Positions 1-8,612 of a stretch of DNA of 64,000 nucleotides are shown here, one piece after another. The stretch comes from Achromobacter pulmonis (GTDB taxonomy: Bacteria; Pseudomonadota; Gammaproteobacteria; Burkholderiales; Burkholderiaceae_B), in the NCBI RefSeq assembly GCF_002885955.2, contig NZ_POQS01000002.1, forward strand, positions 753,526 through 817,525. Direction: 5' to 3'. Position 1 is the first letter of the stretch. Every line of letters begins with the position of its first letter. A program made the translations under genes and the position numbers. The notes beneath the pieces are model-generated. The model saw nothing but the letters and a program-made list of their open reading frames with translations, did no database searches and had not been told where the DNA came from.

Positions 1-36
1 AGGTATGGCCTGGCGATTCCGAAACCTTCCTCCGGT

Positions 37-310
37 CCTAGGGCCTGTTCACACTAAAAGGAGCCATGCATGAGTACCCAAATGAGCGCCTATCAAGGCG
101 CGAAGCGCAGTCGTGGCAGGTCCCCGGCGAGCATTCGCAACGCGGAGAGGCGCTCATTTGGGTGCTCACCCTTCGGGCAGGCCGGTAATCGGGCGCCAGG
201 CGTCGTTGCACTCACCTTGCGTGGCACAGCCACGCGGCGGCGAGCGCGCCTAGCCTGGCGCCCGATTACCGGCCTGTGCATGGCTCCTTTTAGTGTGAAC
301 AGGCCCTAGG
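37..310. repeat. Cloverleaf-like palindromic repeat element (274 bp)
   Basis: The element is bounded by a perfect 34-bp inverted repeat (37-70 against 277-310). Between these arms sit two further hairpins laid end to end: arms 72-91/148-167 (20 bp, one mismatch) and arms 178-201/253-276 (24 bp, perfect). A small GCGTGG/CCACGC hairpin lies in the last loop. Only one base separates the outer left arm from the first hairpin and none separates the last hairpin from the outer right arm. The strand would therefore fold as a multiway junction. Open frames inside are by-products of the symmetry. It has no transposase. It looks like a non-autonomous, MITE-like or REP-like dispersed repeat; the copy number elsewhere cannot be seen here. 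Confidence 0.8.
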
Positions 311-338
311 GGACTGCGTATTTGCCGAGGGAGGCAAG

Positions 339-375
339 AAAAAACCCGCAGAGCTTACGCTTCTGCGGGTTTTTG
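339..375. terminator. Bidirectional intrinsic terminator
   Basis: Stem AACCCGCAGA / TCTGCGGGTT flanks a short loop, with an A-run on the left and a T-run on the right, so it can stop transcription from either side. It lies directly downstream of the minus-strand tRNA-Ser. Confidence 0.85.
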
Positions 376-406
376 GGACATCGCGACGGATCGCAGCGTC
401 CATGTC

Positions 407-499
407 TGGCGGAGATGGTGGGATTCGAACCCACGATGCAGTTTTTAGCCACATACTCCCTTAGCAGGGGAGCCCCTTCAGCCTCTCGGGCACATCTCC
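407..499 (-). tRNA. tRNA-Ser (anticodon GCU)
   Basis: Reading the minus strand, a 7-bp acceptor stem (GGAGATG/CATCTCC) encloses a D arm, an anticodon stem CTCCC/GGGAG with loop CTGCTAA (anticodon GCT), a long variable arm typical of serine tRNAs, and a T arm with GGTTCGAATCC. The CCA end is encoded. The 93-nt length fits a class II tRNA. It decodes AGC/AGU. A -10-like TAGAAT lies just upstream (minus strand, 517-512). Confidence 0.97.
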
Positions 500-586
500 G
501 AAGAGAACGAGATTCTAGCACGACTTTTTTGACTCATGCCGCCGACGAGGCGGCCAGCGCGAAAAAAATCGTGCCGTAGCGCTTGC

Positions 587-1852
587 TCAGGCCTTCTCGG
601 CGGGCGCCTGGTCCAGGCCGAAGGCCTTGTGCAGCGCGCGCACGCCCAGCTCCATGTACTTGTCGTCGATGATGACCGAGGTCTTGATTTCGCTGGTGCT
701 GATCATCTGGATGTTGATGCCTTCCTGCGACAGCGTCTGGAACATCAGGCTGGCCACGCCCACGTGCGAGCGCATGCCGATGCCGACGATGGAGACCTTG
801 GCGACCTTTTCGTCGGTGGACAGTTCGCGCGCGCCCACGGCGGGGATGACTTCGCGCTTGAGCAGGTCCACGGCGCGCGCGAATTCATTGCGGTTCACGG
901 TGAACGAGAAGTCGGTCGTGCCGGCCACGGACTGGTTCTGCACGATCATGTCGACGTCGATGTTGGCGGCGGCGACCGGACCCAGGATGGAGAAGGCGAT
1001 ACCGGGTTTGTCCGGAACGGCCAGCAGGGTGATTTTGGCTTCGTCGCGGCTGAAGGCGATGCCGGAGACAACGGCGGCTTCCATTTTTTCGTCTTCCTCA
1101 AAAGTAATCAGCGTGCCCGAGACCATTTCTTCTTCGAGCGGGATGAGCGGGTCGGTCAGCGAGGACAGGACCCGCACCGGCACACGGTATTTGCCGGCGA
1201 ATTCGACCGAGCGGATCTGCAGGACCTTGGAGCCCAGCGAGGCCATTTCCAGCATTTCCTCGAAGGAAACGACGGCCATGCGGCGCGCTTCGGGCACCAC
1301 GCGCGGATCGGTCGTGTAGACCCCGTCGACGTCGGTGTAGATCAGGCATTCGTCGGCCTTGATGGCGGCCGCCACGGCCACGGCCGAGGTGTCGGAGCCG
1401 CCGCGGCCCAGCGTGGTGATGTGGCCTTCGGGATCGACGCCCTGGAAGCCCGTGACGATGACCACGCGGCCGGCGTCCAGATCGCCGCGGATGCGCGCGT
1501 CGTCGATGGCGCTGATGCGCGCCTTGGTGAACGACGAATCCGTGCGCACGGGCACCTGCCAGCCGGCATAGCTGCGCGCCGGCACGCCTTCGGCCTGCAG
1601 CGCGATGGCCAGCAGGCCGCTGCTGGCCTGCTCGCCGGTGGCGGCGATCATGTCGAGCTCGCGCGTGTCGGGCTGGGGCGAAATCTCGCGCGCCAGGCCG
1701 AGCAGGCGATTGGTTTCGCCCGCCATCGCCGACGGGACTACGACAACCTGGTGGCCGGCGGCGTGCCACTTCGCGACGCGGCGCGCCACGTTCTTGATGC
1801 GCTCGACCGAGCCCATCGAAGTACCGCCATATTTGTGAACGATCAGGGACAT
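587..1852 (-). CDS. lysC: Aspartate kinase
   Basis: Phosphorylates L-aspartate to aspartyl-4-phosphate, the first step of lysine, threonine, methionine and diaminopimelate synthesis in the cytoplasm. The 421-residue protein starts MSLIVHKYGGTSMGS; KYGGTS is the conserved kinase N-terminal motif. A kinase domain fills about residues 1-245 and two ACT regulatory domains fill about 265-410. Length and layout match single-function, feedback-controlled beta-proteobacterial enzymes. The open frame continues upstream, but this start is fixed by the conserved N-terminus and because the upstream part only shadows tilS. The lysine-pathway enzyme dapA also lies in this window at 46 kb. Confidence 0.97.
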   Translation of the reverse strand: MSLIVHKYGGTSMGSVERIKNVARRVAKWHAAGHQVVVVPSAMAGETNRLLGLAREISPQPDTRELDMIAATGEQASSGLLAIALQAEGVPARSYAGWQVPVRTDSSFTKARISAIDDARIRGDLDAGRVVIVTGFQGVDPEGHITTLGRGGSDTSAVAVAAAIKADECLIYTDVDGVYTTDPRVVPEARRMAVVSFEEMLEMASLGSKVLQIRSVEFAGKYRVPVRVLSSLTDPLIPLEEEMVSGTLITFEEDEKMEAAVVSGIAFSRDEAKITLLAVPDKPGIAFSILGPVAAANIDVDMIVQNQSVAGTTDFSFTVNRNEFARAVDLLKREVIPAVGARELSTDEKVAKVSIVGIGMRSHVGVASLMFQTLSQEGINIQMISTSEIKTSVIIDDKYMELGVRALHKAFGLDQAPAEKA

Positions 1853-1967
1853 CTCGTACTCTGGCTGGGAACCCGCCGCAAAAGGTTGACGGGCAAAGCC
1901 GTATATTCTAGCGCGACGGTAAAAATTTGCGCAGTTTGTGCAATTTTCCGTCCATGGCGCGGCTATT

Positions 1968-3038
1968 TCAGGGATTTTCCCGGGGTTCGACCCAGACCCT
2001 GCCCCGATGGCAGCGGATGACGTGGCCGGCCTGCTCCACCCGCAGCTGGCGGTCGTGGCCCAGGCTGTGCAGCCCGCGCAGCTGGCGCAGCAGGTCCTGC
2101 ATGCGGGCCTCGGTCGGCATGCGGGCGCCGTTGCGCTGCAGCCAGTGGCGCAGCACGTGCGCCTGGCGCGCATGCGACAACTCGCGCCAGGCGCGCAGCG
2201 AAAAGCTGGCGCCGTCCGGGTCGGGCTCCAGCGACGCGAAATCGGCCTGCGCCACTTCGTCCAGGATTTCGGCCGCCTGCGCCATGTGGCGCGCATGCCG
2301 GGCGACGATGGCCCGCCATCCCGGCCAGCGGGCGTCCAGCACGGGCGCCAGCAGTTCGCGCACGGCCGCGCGCGTGTAGCGGGGATCGGCGTTGGTCGGG
2401 TCCTGCACCGGGCGCCAGCCGCAGGCCCGCTCGACGGCCTGCGCCGCGCGCAGGATGAGGTCGCGGTCCAGCTCCAGCCACGGCCGCACATAGGCCACGC
2501 CGTCGCGCCGCGCGACGGGCGCCATGGCCGCCATGCCCTCGAGCCCGGTGCCGCGCAGCAGGCGCAGCAGCACGGTTTCGGCCTGGTCGTTGCGATGATG
2601 CGCCAGCAGCACGTGCGCCGCCCCCGCCTCCCGGGCCAGCCGCGCCAGGGCGGCGTAGCGGGCGTCGCGCGCGGCGGCCTCGATGCCCTTGCCGGCGGCC
2701 GCGTCGACCTCGACGCGGGCCTGCGCCAGCGGCAGCGCCAGCAGGTCCGCCAGCGCACGCGTCTGCCGTTCCCATGCGTCGGCGTCGGCCTGCAGGCCGT
2801 GGTGCACGTGGATGAGGATCACGTCCATGCCCAGCTGCGGCGCCACGGCGGCCGCATGCACGGCCAGCATGGCCGAGTCCGCGCCGCCGCTCAGCGCCAC
2901 GGCGACGCGCGCCGGCCGCTCGGGCAAGGCCAGCAGCGCGCGGCGCAGGGCCGCGGCGAGATCGTCGGACAGGGGCAGCGGATGAACTGCGCCCGCCGCG
3001 CCCCGAGAGCTGTCTTCGGGAGTCGGGCGGGCGTTCAT
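1968..3038 (-). CDS. tilS: tRNA(Ile)-lysidine synthetase
   Basis: Converts the wobble cytidine of tRNA-Ile(CAU) to lysidine using ATP and lysine, so that it reads AUA instead of AUG; normally essential. The 356-residue protein has the PP-loop ATPase motif SGGADS at about residue 55 (VAVALSGGADSAMLAVHAA), an N-type ATP pyrophosphatase core and C-terminal substrate-binding domains. The start is the ATG that gives MNARPTPEDSS, 53 bp downstream of the accA stop. It lies between accA and lysC on the same strand, a common beta-proteobacterial order, and is probably co-transcribed with accA. Confidence 0.95.
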   Translation of the reverse strand: MNARPTPEDSSRGAAGAVHPLPLSDDLAAALRRALLALPERPARVAVALSGGADSAMLAVHAAAVAPQLGMDVILIHVHHGLQADADAWERQTRALADLLALPLAQARVEVDAAAGKGIEAAARDARYAALARLAREAGAAHVLLAHHRNDQAETVLLRLLRGTGLEGMAAMAPVARRDGVAYVRPWLELDRDLILRAAQAVERACGWRPVQDPTNADPRYTRAAVRELLAPVLDARWPGWRAIVARHARHMAQAAEILDEVAQADFASLEPDPDGASFSLRAWRELSHARQAHVLRHWLQRNGARMPTEARMQDLLRQLRGLHSLGHDRQLRVEQAGHVIRCHRGRVWVEPRENP

Positions 3039-3091
3039 GGTGGGGAACGGCGCGTGGCGCGCGACGCCGGCGCGAAGCCGGCGCCCGGGCC

Positions 3092-4057
3092 TCAGGCGCG
3101 CACTTCCTGGAAGTTGCCGTAGGACAGCAGGCGCTGCACGCGCTGCTCGACCAGCTGCTCGGGCGTCATGTCCTGCAGCTGGCGCAGCGCATCGCCCAGC
3201 GCACGGCGCAGCAGGCGCGCCATGACGCGGGGATCGCGGTGGGCGCCGCCCACGGGTTCGTTGACCACGCGGTCCACCAGGCCCAGGTCCTTCAGGCGCG
3301 GCGCGATGATGGCCAGGGCCTCGGCGGCCTCGGGCGCCTTGTCGGCGCTGCGCCACAGGATGGAGGCGCAGCCTTCCGGCGAGATCACGGCGTAGGTGGC
3401 GTACTGCAGCATCAGCACGGCGTTGCCCACGGCGATGGCCAGGGCGCCGCCCGAGCCGCCTTCGCCGATGATGGTGCAGATCACGGGCACCTTGAGCTCG
3501 GCCATGGCGTAGAGGTTGCGGCCGATGGCCTCGGACTGGCCGCGCTCTTCGGCGCCGATGCCCGGATAGGCGCCCGGCGTGTCCACGAAGGTGAACACGG
3601 GAATGCCGAACTTCTCGGCCAGGCGCATCAGGCGCAGGGCCTTGCGGTAGCCCTCGGGACGCGGCATGCCGAAATTGCGCGCGGCGCGTTCCTTGGTGTC
3701 GCGGCCCTTCTGGTGGCCGATGACCATGCAGGGGGTGCCGTTGAAGCGCGCCAGGCCGCCGACGATGGACTGGTCGTCGGCGTACATGCGGTCGCCGTGC
3801 AGTTCATGGAAGTCGGTGAATATTTCGCGCACGTAGTCCAGCGTGTAGGGACGCTGGGGATGGCGGGCGACCAGGGCCGTCTGCCAAGGCGTGAGCTTGG
3901 CGTAGATTTCCTTGGCCAGGGTCTGGCTCTTCTGCTGCAGACGTCCGATTTCGTCGGAGATGTCCACCGCCGAATCGGCCTGCACGTAGCGCAGCTGCTC
4001 GATCTTGTTCTCAAGCTCGGCTAGCGGTTGTTCGAATTCCAGAAATGTATTGCGCAT
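3092..4057 (-). CDS. accA: Acetyl-CoA carboxylase carboxyltransferase subunit alpha
   Basis: With AccD it transfers CO2 from carboxybiotin to acetyl-CoA, making malonyl-CoA for fatty-acid synthesis. The protein is 321 residues, the family length. An N-terminal helical part ([20 protein letters not shown]) is followed by the crotonase-like carboxyltransferase core, with [26 protein letters not shown] and the oxyanion-forming [11 protein letters not shown]. It follows the glycosylase on the same strand after a 36-bp gap. Nothing is unusual. Confidence 0.97.
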   Translation of the reverse strand: MRNTFLEFEQPLAELENKIEQLRYVQADSAVDISDEIGRLQQKSQTLAKEIYAKLTPWQTALVARHPQRPYTLDYVREIFTDFHELHGDRMYADDQSIVGGLARFNGTPCMVIGHQKGRDTKERAARNFGMPRPEGYRKALRLMRLAEKFGIPVFTFVDTPGAYPGIGAEERGQSEAIGRNLYAMAELKVPVICTIIGEGGSGGALAIAVGNAVLMLQYATYAVISPEGCASILWRSADKAPEAAEALAIIAPRLKDLGLVDRVVNEPVGGAHRDPRVMARLLRRALGDALRQLQDMTPEQLVEQRVQRLLSYGNFQEVRA

Positions 4058-4093
4058 GTAGTGTGGTTCCGTAGATGGGCTGCCCGGGGTGCG

Positions 4094-4738
4094 TCAGTAC
4101 TGGACCGGAGCCGGTTCCAGACTGCGCCACAAATACCAGGTCGCCACGGTACGCCAGGGTTGCCACGCCAACGAGACTTCGCGAGCCTCGAAGCGAGAGA
4201 CAGGCTCGCCGCTGAAATAGTGTAGCGAGATTGCCTTGAGCAACCCGGGATCATCCAGCGGCAAGACGTCGGGCCGCTGCAGATTGAAAATCAAAAACAT
4301 CTCCGCCGTCCAGCGTCCGATGCCGCGGATGGCGACCAGCTCGGAAATGACGGCTTCATCGTCCATGGCCGCCCACTTCTCGGGATGCACCCGGCGTTCG
4401 CCGAAATGCACGGCCAGGTCCAGCACGTATTCGGCCTTGCGCTGCGACAGCCCGGCGGCGCGCAGGCCGTCGAGGCCGACGCGCAGCACCGCGACCGGCG
4501 TGGGGCGCTTGCCCGCCGCGTCGATGAACCGGGTCCAGGCGGTGTCGGCCGCCTTGGGCGAGACCTGCTGCCCGATGATGGCGCGCGCCAGCGTCACGAA
4601 TGGCGTGCCGCGCGAAGTCAGCCATACCTCCGGGTGCTGGGGGATGATCTTCTTCAGGATGCGGTCGCGCCGCATCAGGTGGGCTACGGCGGCTTCCCAA
4701 TACTCGGGCTTGGGAATCTTGAGGTCGGCGGTGGACAT
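4094..4738 (-). CDS. HhH-GPD DNA glycosylase (3-methyladenine glycosylase II-like)
   Basis: Probably removes alkylated bases from DNA in base-excision repair. The 214-residue protein carries the helix-hairpin-helix signature LVAIRGIGRWTAEMFLIF near residue 140, followed by LPLDDPGLL, which contains the catalytic aspartate expected in AlkA-type enzymes. It lacks the AlkA N-terminal TBP-like domain and the iron-sulfur cysteines of MutY/Nth, so it is of the short AlkA/MagIII-like type. The start is the ATG giving MSTADLKIPKPEYW; the longer open frame upstream is a shadow of cysS. It sits between cysS and accA, all in one direction. Confidence 0.9.
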   Translation of the reverse strand: MSTADLKIPKPEYWEAAVAHLMRRDRILKKIIPQHPEVWLTSRGTPFVTLARAIIGQQVSPKAADTAWTRFIDAAGKRPTPVAVLRVGLDGLRAAGLSQRKAEYVLDLAVHFGERRVHPEKWAAMDDEAVISELVAIRGIGRWTAEMFLIFNLQRPDVLPLDDPGLLKAISLHYFSGEPVSRFEAREVSLAWQPWRTVATWYLWRSLEPAPVQY

Positions 4739-4758
4739 GGCGGGCGGTTCCTGGCGGC

Positions 4759-6213
4759 TCACGCGCGACGCCATTGCGTCAGGCCGCCCGGCTTGTCGTC
4801 CAGCTCGATGCCGGCCTCGCGCAGTTCCGCGCGGATGCGGTCGGCCTCGGCGTAGTTGCGGGCGGCCTTGGCCGCCGCGCGCGCCTCGATCAGCGATTCG
4901 ATCGCCTGAGCGTCGAGCGCGCGGCGCTCGCCCTGCTCCATGGCGGCCGCCGAGTAGCGGGTGGGCGACTGGAAGTAGGCCGCCGGCTCCTGCTGCAGCA
5001 GGCCCAGCAGGGCGCCCAGCGCCTTCATCTGGCCGGCGCTGCGCGCGCTTTTTTCGCGGTTGGCTTCGGAAGCCAGCTCGAACAGCGCCGCCACGGCGCC
5101 GGAGCTGTTGAAGTCGTCGTCCATGGCGGCCTTGAAGGCCTGGGCCTGGGGCTCGTTCCAGTCGATGCCCTGGTCGTCGGCGGCCACGTTCTGCAGCGCC
5201 TGGTACAGGCGGTCGAGCGCGTTCTGCGCGTCGACCAGGTTGTCCGGCGTGTAGTTCTGCGGGCTGCGGTAGTGGTTGCGCACGATGAAGAAGCGCACCA
5301 TCTCGGCCTCGCGCGGATTGACGCGGTAGCTGGACTGGTCGGCCGCCGGTTCGTCCTGCGCGATGGTCTGGCGGATGGTGCGGAAGTTGCCCAGCGACTT
5401 GGACATCTTGTCCGAGTCGACCATGAGCGGGCCGCAGTGCATCCAGATATTGGCCAGCGTACCGCCGAAGGCGCCCTCGGTCTGGGCGATTTCGTTTTCG
5501 TGGTGCGGGAATTTCAGGTCCGGCCCGCCGCCGTGGATGTCCAGCGGCAGCCCCAGCAGGGCCTTGGTCATGGCCGAGCATTCGATGTGCCAGCCCGGCC
5601 GGCCCAGGCCGTAGGGCGATTCCCATTTGGTGTCGACCGGCTCGTCTTCCTTGGCCGATTTCCAGAGCACGAAGTCGAGCGGGTCGCGCTTGGCCGAGCC
5701 CACCGCCACGCGCTCGCCGGCGCGCAGGTCGTCCAGCGTCTTGCCGGAGAGCTTGCCGTAGCCGGGGAAGCCGCGCACGGCGTAGTTCACGTCGCCGTCG
5801 TCGGCCTGATAGGCCAGGCCGTTGCGTTCCAGCTTGCCGATGATGTCCAGCATCTCGCCCACGTACTGCGTGGCGCGCGGCTCGCGGTCCGGCGTGGCCA
5901 CGCCCAGCGCGCGCTCGTCGGCGTGCATGGCGTCGATATAGAACTCGGTCACTTCGCCGATGCGGCGGCCGGTCTCGACCGCGCGGCGGATGATCTTGTC
6001 GTCGATGTCGGTGATGTTGCGCACGTAGTCGACGGCCAGCCCGCTGGCGCGCAGCCAGCGCTGCACCACGTCGAACGACACCAGCATGCGGGCATGGCCC
6101 AGGTGGCAGAAGTCGTAGACGGTCATGCCGCACACGTACATGCGCACCTGGCCGGCCTGGGCCGGCTTGAACGGTTCTTTGGTACGCGATAAGGTGTTGT
6201 AGATTTGCAGCAT
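4759..6213 (-). CDS. cysS: Cysteinyl-tRNA synthetase
   Basis: Charges tRNA-Cys. This class I synthetase of 484 residues has a HIGH-type signature HLGH (in [15 protein letters not shown], about residue 37), zinc-ligand cysteine C28 in YVCGMTVYD and further ligands in CSAM and HHENE, and the KMSKS loop (KMSKSLGNF, about residue 270). The length is normal. It starts the minus-strand run cysS-glycosylase-accA-tilS-lysC. The leader contains two copies of a 19-bp direct repeat, listed separately. Confidence 0.97.
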   Translation of the reverse strand: MLQIYNTLSRTKEPFKPAQAGQVRMYVCGMTVYDFCHLGHARMLVSFDVVQRWLRASGLAVDYVRNITDIDDKIIRRAVETGRRIGEVTEFYIDAMHADERALGVATPDREPRATQYVGEMLDIIGKLERNGLAYQADDGDVNYAVRGFPGYGKLSGKTLDDLRAGERVAVGSAKRDPLDFVLWKSAKEDEPVDTKWESPYGLGRPGWHIECSAMTKALLGLPLDIHGGGPDLKFPHHENEIAQTEGAFGGTLANIWMHCGPLMVDSDKMSKSLGNFRTIRQTIAQDEPAADQSSYRVNPREAEMVRFFIVRNHYRSPQNYTPDNLVDAQNALDRLYQALQNVAADDQGIDWNEPQAQAFKAAMDDDFNSSGAVAALFELASEANREKSARSAGQMKALGALLGLLQQEPAAYFQSPTRYSAAAMEQGERRALDAQAIESLIEARAAAKAARNYAEADRIRAELREAGIELDDKPGGLTQWRRA

Positions 6214-6221
6214 GGCGCGTG

Positions 6222-6266
6222 GTTCGGCTTTGTTGTTCGGCTCAGCAGTTCGGCTTTGTTGTTCGG
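6222..6266. repeat. 19-bp direct repeat in the cysS leader
   Basis: GTTCGGCTTTGTTGTTCGG occurs at 6222-6240 and again, identical, at 6248-6266. The copies are 7 bp apart and end only 8 bp from the cysS start codon. On the coding strand the leader therefore reads the complementary CCGAAC-rich unit twice. It may be a simple duplication or a regulatory element. Confidence 0.8.
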
Positions 6267-6449
6267 ATGAGTTTTCCGTGGCGGACGCGGAAAAAAGATG
6301 CCATCGAAGGACGATACCCCCGACGCCAGCATCCGGGTTGGACGAGAGTCAAAACCCAACCGGGGCTAAAATGGTGGTCGTCAAGTATAGCAAGCGGCCC
6401 GGTCGCGCGCGTAAGCGCCGGCCAGCCACGACTTTTAACGGATGACCAC

Positions 6450-7133
6450 GTGACTATCAAGCCGCGCCTACGCGTCGCCCTGCTCGCCCTGGCCCTAGCG
6501 GGCGTTCCCGCTGGAGCCTCTCTTGCACAGTCCATGGCCGGCGGCGGGGGCGCGAACCCCAACGCCAACCGGACCACCCTGGACCCCATCCCGCCCGAGG
6601 GCGGCTGGGACAGCCTGGCCAACATGCTGGAAGCGATCAAGCCCGGCGTCGACACGCGGCTGACGCCTTCGCCCTCGCAGATCACCACGCACATCGAACG
6701 CCTGCTGAACCACGGCGACAACGAAGAGGCGCTCGCGCTGATCGAGAAACGCCAGGCCGAGATCAAGGGCCAGCGCGGCACCGACGTGCAGCTGATGTTC
6801 CAGCACGCGCGCGCCCTGGCCGCCCTGAATCGCACCAACGAGGCCATCGACGTCTACACCGAGATGACCACCGAATTCCCCGAGCTTCCGGAACCCTGGA
6901 ACAATCTGGCCGCTCTATATGCAAGCCGCGGCGAGCTCGATCGCGCGCAGGACGCCCTGCAAATGGCGCTGCGCGCCGATCCCGGCTATGCCGCCGCGCG
7001 CGCCAATCTGGGCGACCTGCAGCTGCTGCAGGCGCTGAGCACCTATAGAAAGGCCGCCCGCGAAGGCGTGCCGGGCGCGCAGCAAAAGGCCCAGGAAGTC
7101 GAAACCATGTTGAAGGATAAACAAGGCAAATGA
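6450..7133 (+). CDS. Periplasmic tetratricopeptide-repeat protein
   Basis: The function is not known; TPR proteins act as scaffolds. The 227-residue product has a signal peptide (ending [11 protein letters not shown]), a Gly/Asn-rich linker, then helical repeats from about residue 75, including [31 protein letters not shown] and [19 protein letters not shown], which are TPR-like. The start is a GTG (GTGACTATCAAGCCG) because the signal peptide begins right after it. A three-codon ATG ACC ACG TGA overlaps this start in another frame. The stop overlaps the cyclophilin start in ATGA, so the two are translationally coupled. A role in envelope protein handling is inferred. Confidence 0.85.
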   Translation: MTIKPRLRVALLALALAGVPAGASLAQSMAGGGGANPNANRTTLDPIPPEGGWDSLANMLEAIKPGVDTRLTPSPSQITTHIERLLNHGDNEEALALIEKRQAEIKGQRGTDVQLMFQHARALAALNRTNEAIDVYTEMTTEFPELPEPWNNLAALYASRGELDRAQDALQMALRADPGYAAARANLGDLQLLQALSTYRKAAREGVPGAQQKAQEVETMLKDKQGK

Positions 7134-7777
7134 TGTCCCGTTTTTCTCCTCTGCACCTGCTGCGCCTGACGGCGTGCTCGTTCGCGCTGGCCGCTTTCGC
7201 GCCGGCGCTCGTCAGCGCCGCTCCGGCGGCCAATTCCTCCACCTCCACCTCTGAAGGCACAAAAGCCATGAGCACCACCCCCCGCGTCAAGCTTCAAACG
7301 AACCAAGGCGACATGGTCATCACCCTGGATGCCGCCAAGGCTCCCAAGACCGTCGAGAATTTCCTGACCTACGTCAAGGAAGGCTTCTACAACGGCACGG
7401 TGTTCCACCGCGTGATCGATGGCTTCATGATCCAGGGCGGCGGCTTCGAACCGGGCATGAAGCAGAAGCAGACCCACGCCCCCATCGAGAACGAAGCCAA
7501 CAACGGCCTGAAGAACGACAAGTACACCCTGGCGATGGCCCGCACCAGCGATCCGCACTCGGCCACGGCGCAGTTCTTCATCAACGTGTCCAACAACGAC
7601 TTCCTGAACTTCACCGCCCCCACGCCCAACGGCTGGGGCTATGCCGTGTTCGGCAGCGTGACCGAAGGCACCGACGTGGTCGACAAGATCAAGGGCGTGA
7701 AGACCGGCAACAAGGGCTTCCACCAGAACGTCCCCAACGAGGACGTCATCATCGAGAAGGCCGAAGTTCTTGAATAA
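7130..7777 (+). CDS. Cyclophilin-type peptidyl-prolyl cis-trans isomerase with signal peptide
   Basis: Catalyses proline isomerisation during folding. The 215-residue product has an N-terminal export signal (hydrophobic core [19 protein letters not shown]), a short Ser/Thr linker, then a complete PpiA/PpiB-like domain from M47 ([18 protein letters not shown]). Active-site signatures are [13 protein letters not shown] and a QFFINVSNN region. M47 (ATG at 7268) could serve as an internal start for a cytoplasmic PpiB-like form, since the catalytic domain begins exactly there. Related bacteria often have separate periplasmic and cytoplasmic copies side by side; only one domain is present here. It is coupled to the TPR gene upstream and to lpxH downstream. 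Confidence 0.93.
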   Translation: MMSRFSPLHLLRLTACSFALAAFAPALVSAAPAANSSTSTSEGTKAMSTTPRVKLQTNQGDMVITLDAAKAPKTVENFLTYVKEGFYNGTVFHRVIDGFMIQGGGFEPGMKQKQTHAPIENEANNGLKNDKYTLAMARTSDPHSATAQFFINVSNNDFLNFTAPTPNGWGYAVFGSVTEGTDVVDKIKGVKTGNKGFHQNVPNEDVIIEKAEVLE

Positions 7778-8537
7778 GATCAGCCTGCCCGGCCCCATCT
7801 GGCTGGCGTCCGACCTGCACCTGGGCCCGGCCACGCCGGCCACCCTGGAGGCCTTCACGGCCTTTCTGCAGGCGGCGCGCGAAGAAGCCGCCGCCCTGCT
7901 GCTGCCGGGCGACATCTTCGACGCCTGGATCGGCGACGACGTGATCCGCGCCGCGCCGCCGTGGCTGGCCACGGCGCTGACGGCGCTGCGCGAGACCGCC
8001 GCGCGCATCCCGGTGTGGCTGGGCCGCGGCAACCGCGACTTCCTCATCGGCGAAGAGCTGGCCCGGGCGCTGGGCGCCCACCTGCTGCCCGAGCCCGCCC
8101 TGCTGGAAACGGATTTCGGCCCCATCCTGCTGACCCACGGCGACGAGTTCTGTACGGACGACGCCGCCTACCAGCAGTTCCGCCAGATGGTCCGCAATCC
8201 GCGCTGGCAGGCCGAGTTCCTGGGCAAGACCATTCCCGAACGGCTGGCGATGGCGCAGCAGGCCCGCGGCGAAAGCCAGGCGGCCAACCAGGCCAAGTCG
8301 ATGGAGATCATGGACGTCAACCCCGGCGCTATCGAAAAGGTCCTGCGCGACACGGGCGTGCGCGTGCTGGTGCACGGCCACACCCACCGCCCGGCCCGCC
8401 ACGTGCTGGACGTCGACGGCCGCAAGTGCGAACGCTGGGTGCTGCCCGACTGGGACTGCGACCACGTCAACCCGCCGCGCGGCGGCTGGCTGGTCATCAC
8501 GTCCGACGGCCCGGAGTTCTACGACCTGGAACCGTAA
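7770..8537 (+). CDS. lpxH: UDP-2,3-diacylglucosamine diphosphatase
   Basis: Hydrolyses UDP-2,3-diacylglucosamine to lipid X in lipid A synthesis, at the inner face of the cytoplasmic membrane. The 255-residue protein has all the calcineurin-like metallophosphoesterase motifs: [27 protein letters not shown] and HGHTHRP. The start appears to be TTG (TTG AAT AAG ATC), lying inside the end of the cyclophilin gene with an 8-bp overlap; no ATG is close enough to preserve the DLHLG motif. Its weak start suggests dependence on ribosomes from the upstream gene. A strong terminator follows. Confidence 0.94.
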   Translation: MNKISLPGPIWLASDLHLGPATPATLEAFTAFLQAAREEAAALLLPGDIFDAWIGDDVIRAAPPWLATALTALRETAARIPVWLGRGNRDFLIGEELARALGAHLLPEPALLETDFGPILLTHGDEFCTDDAAYQQFRQMVRNPRWQAEFLGKTIPERLAMAQQARGESQAANQAKSMEIMDVNPGAIEKVLRDTGVRVLVHGHTHRPARHVLDVDGRKCERWVLPDWDCDHVNPPRGGWLVITSDGPEFYDLEP

Positions 8538-8555
8538 GCCCCATCGGCCGGTCCG

Positions 8556-8592
8556 AGCCGGCATCCGTCCATGGGACGGATGCCGGCTTTTT
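8556..8592 (+). terminator. Intrinsic terminator after lpxH
   Basis: A 15-bp perfect stem (AGCCGGCATCCGTCC paired with its complement around ATG) is followed by a T-run. It separates the TPR-cyclophilin-lpxH operon from the converging uppP gene. Confidence 0.9.
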
Positions 8593-8612
8593 CATTTGCG
8601 CGCAAGCGGACC

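Noticed and set aside
70..309. Short open frames inside the cloverleaf element
   Set aside because: They lie in both strands of a perfect inverted-repeat structure and are explained by it; no protein motif or ribosome site fits.
37..310. The cloverleaf as a tRNA or known riboswitch
   Set aside because: The stems are 20-34 bp long, with no T arm, anticodon arm or known aptamer core, so it is a palindromic repeat rather than a tRNA.
536..2020. A 494-codon plus-strand open frame opposite lysC
   Set aside because: It is Asp/His/Gly-rich antisense of a well-recognised enzyme in high-GC DNA, with no ribosome site or known motif. Many similar frames in this window were dropped for the same reason.
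587..2758. A 723-codon minus-strand open frame joining upstream sequence to lysC
   Set aside because: The first 302 codons are an out-of-frame shadow of tilS, with repetitive Arg/Pro composition. The true LysC N-terminus with KYGGTS begins at 1852.
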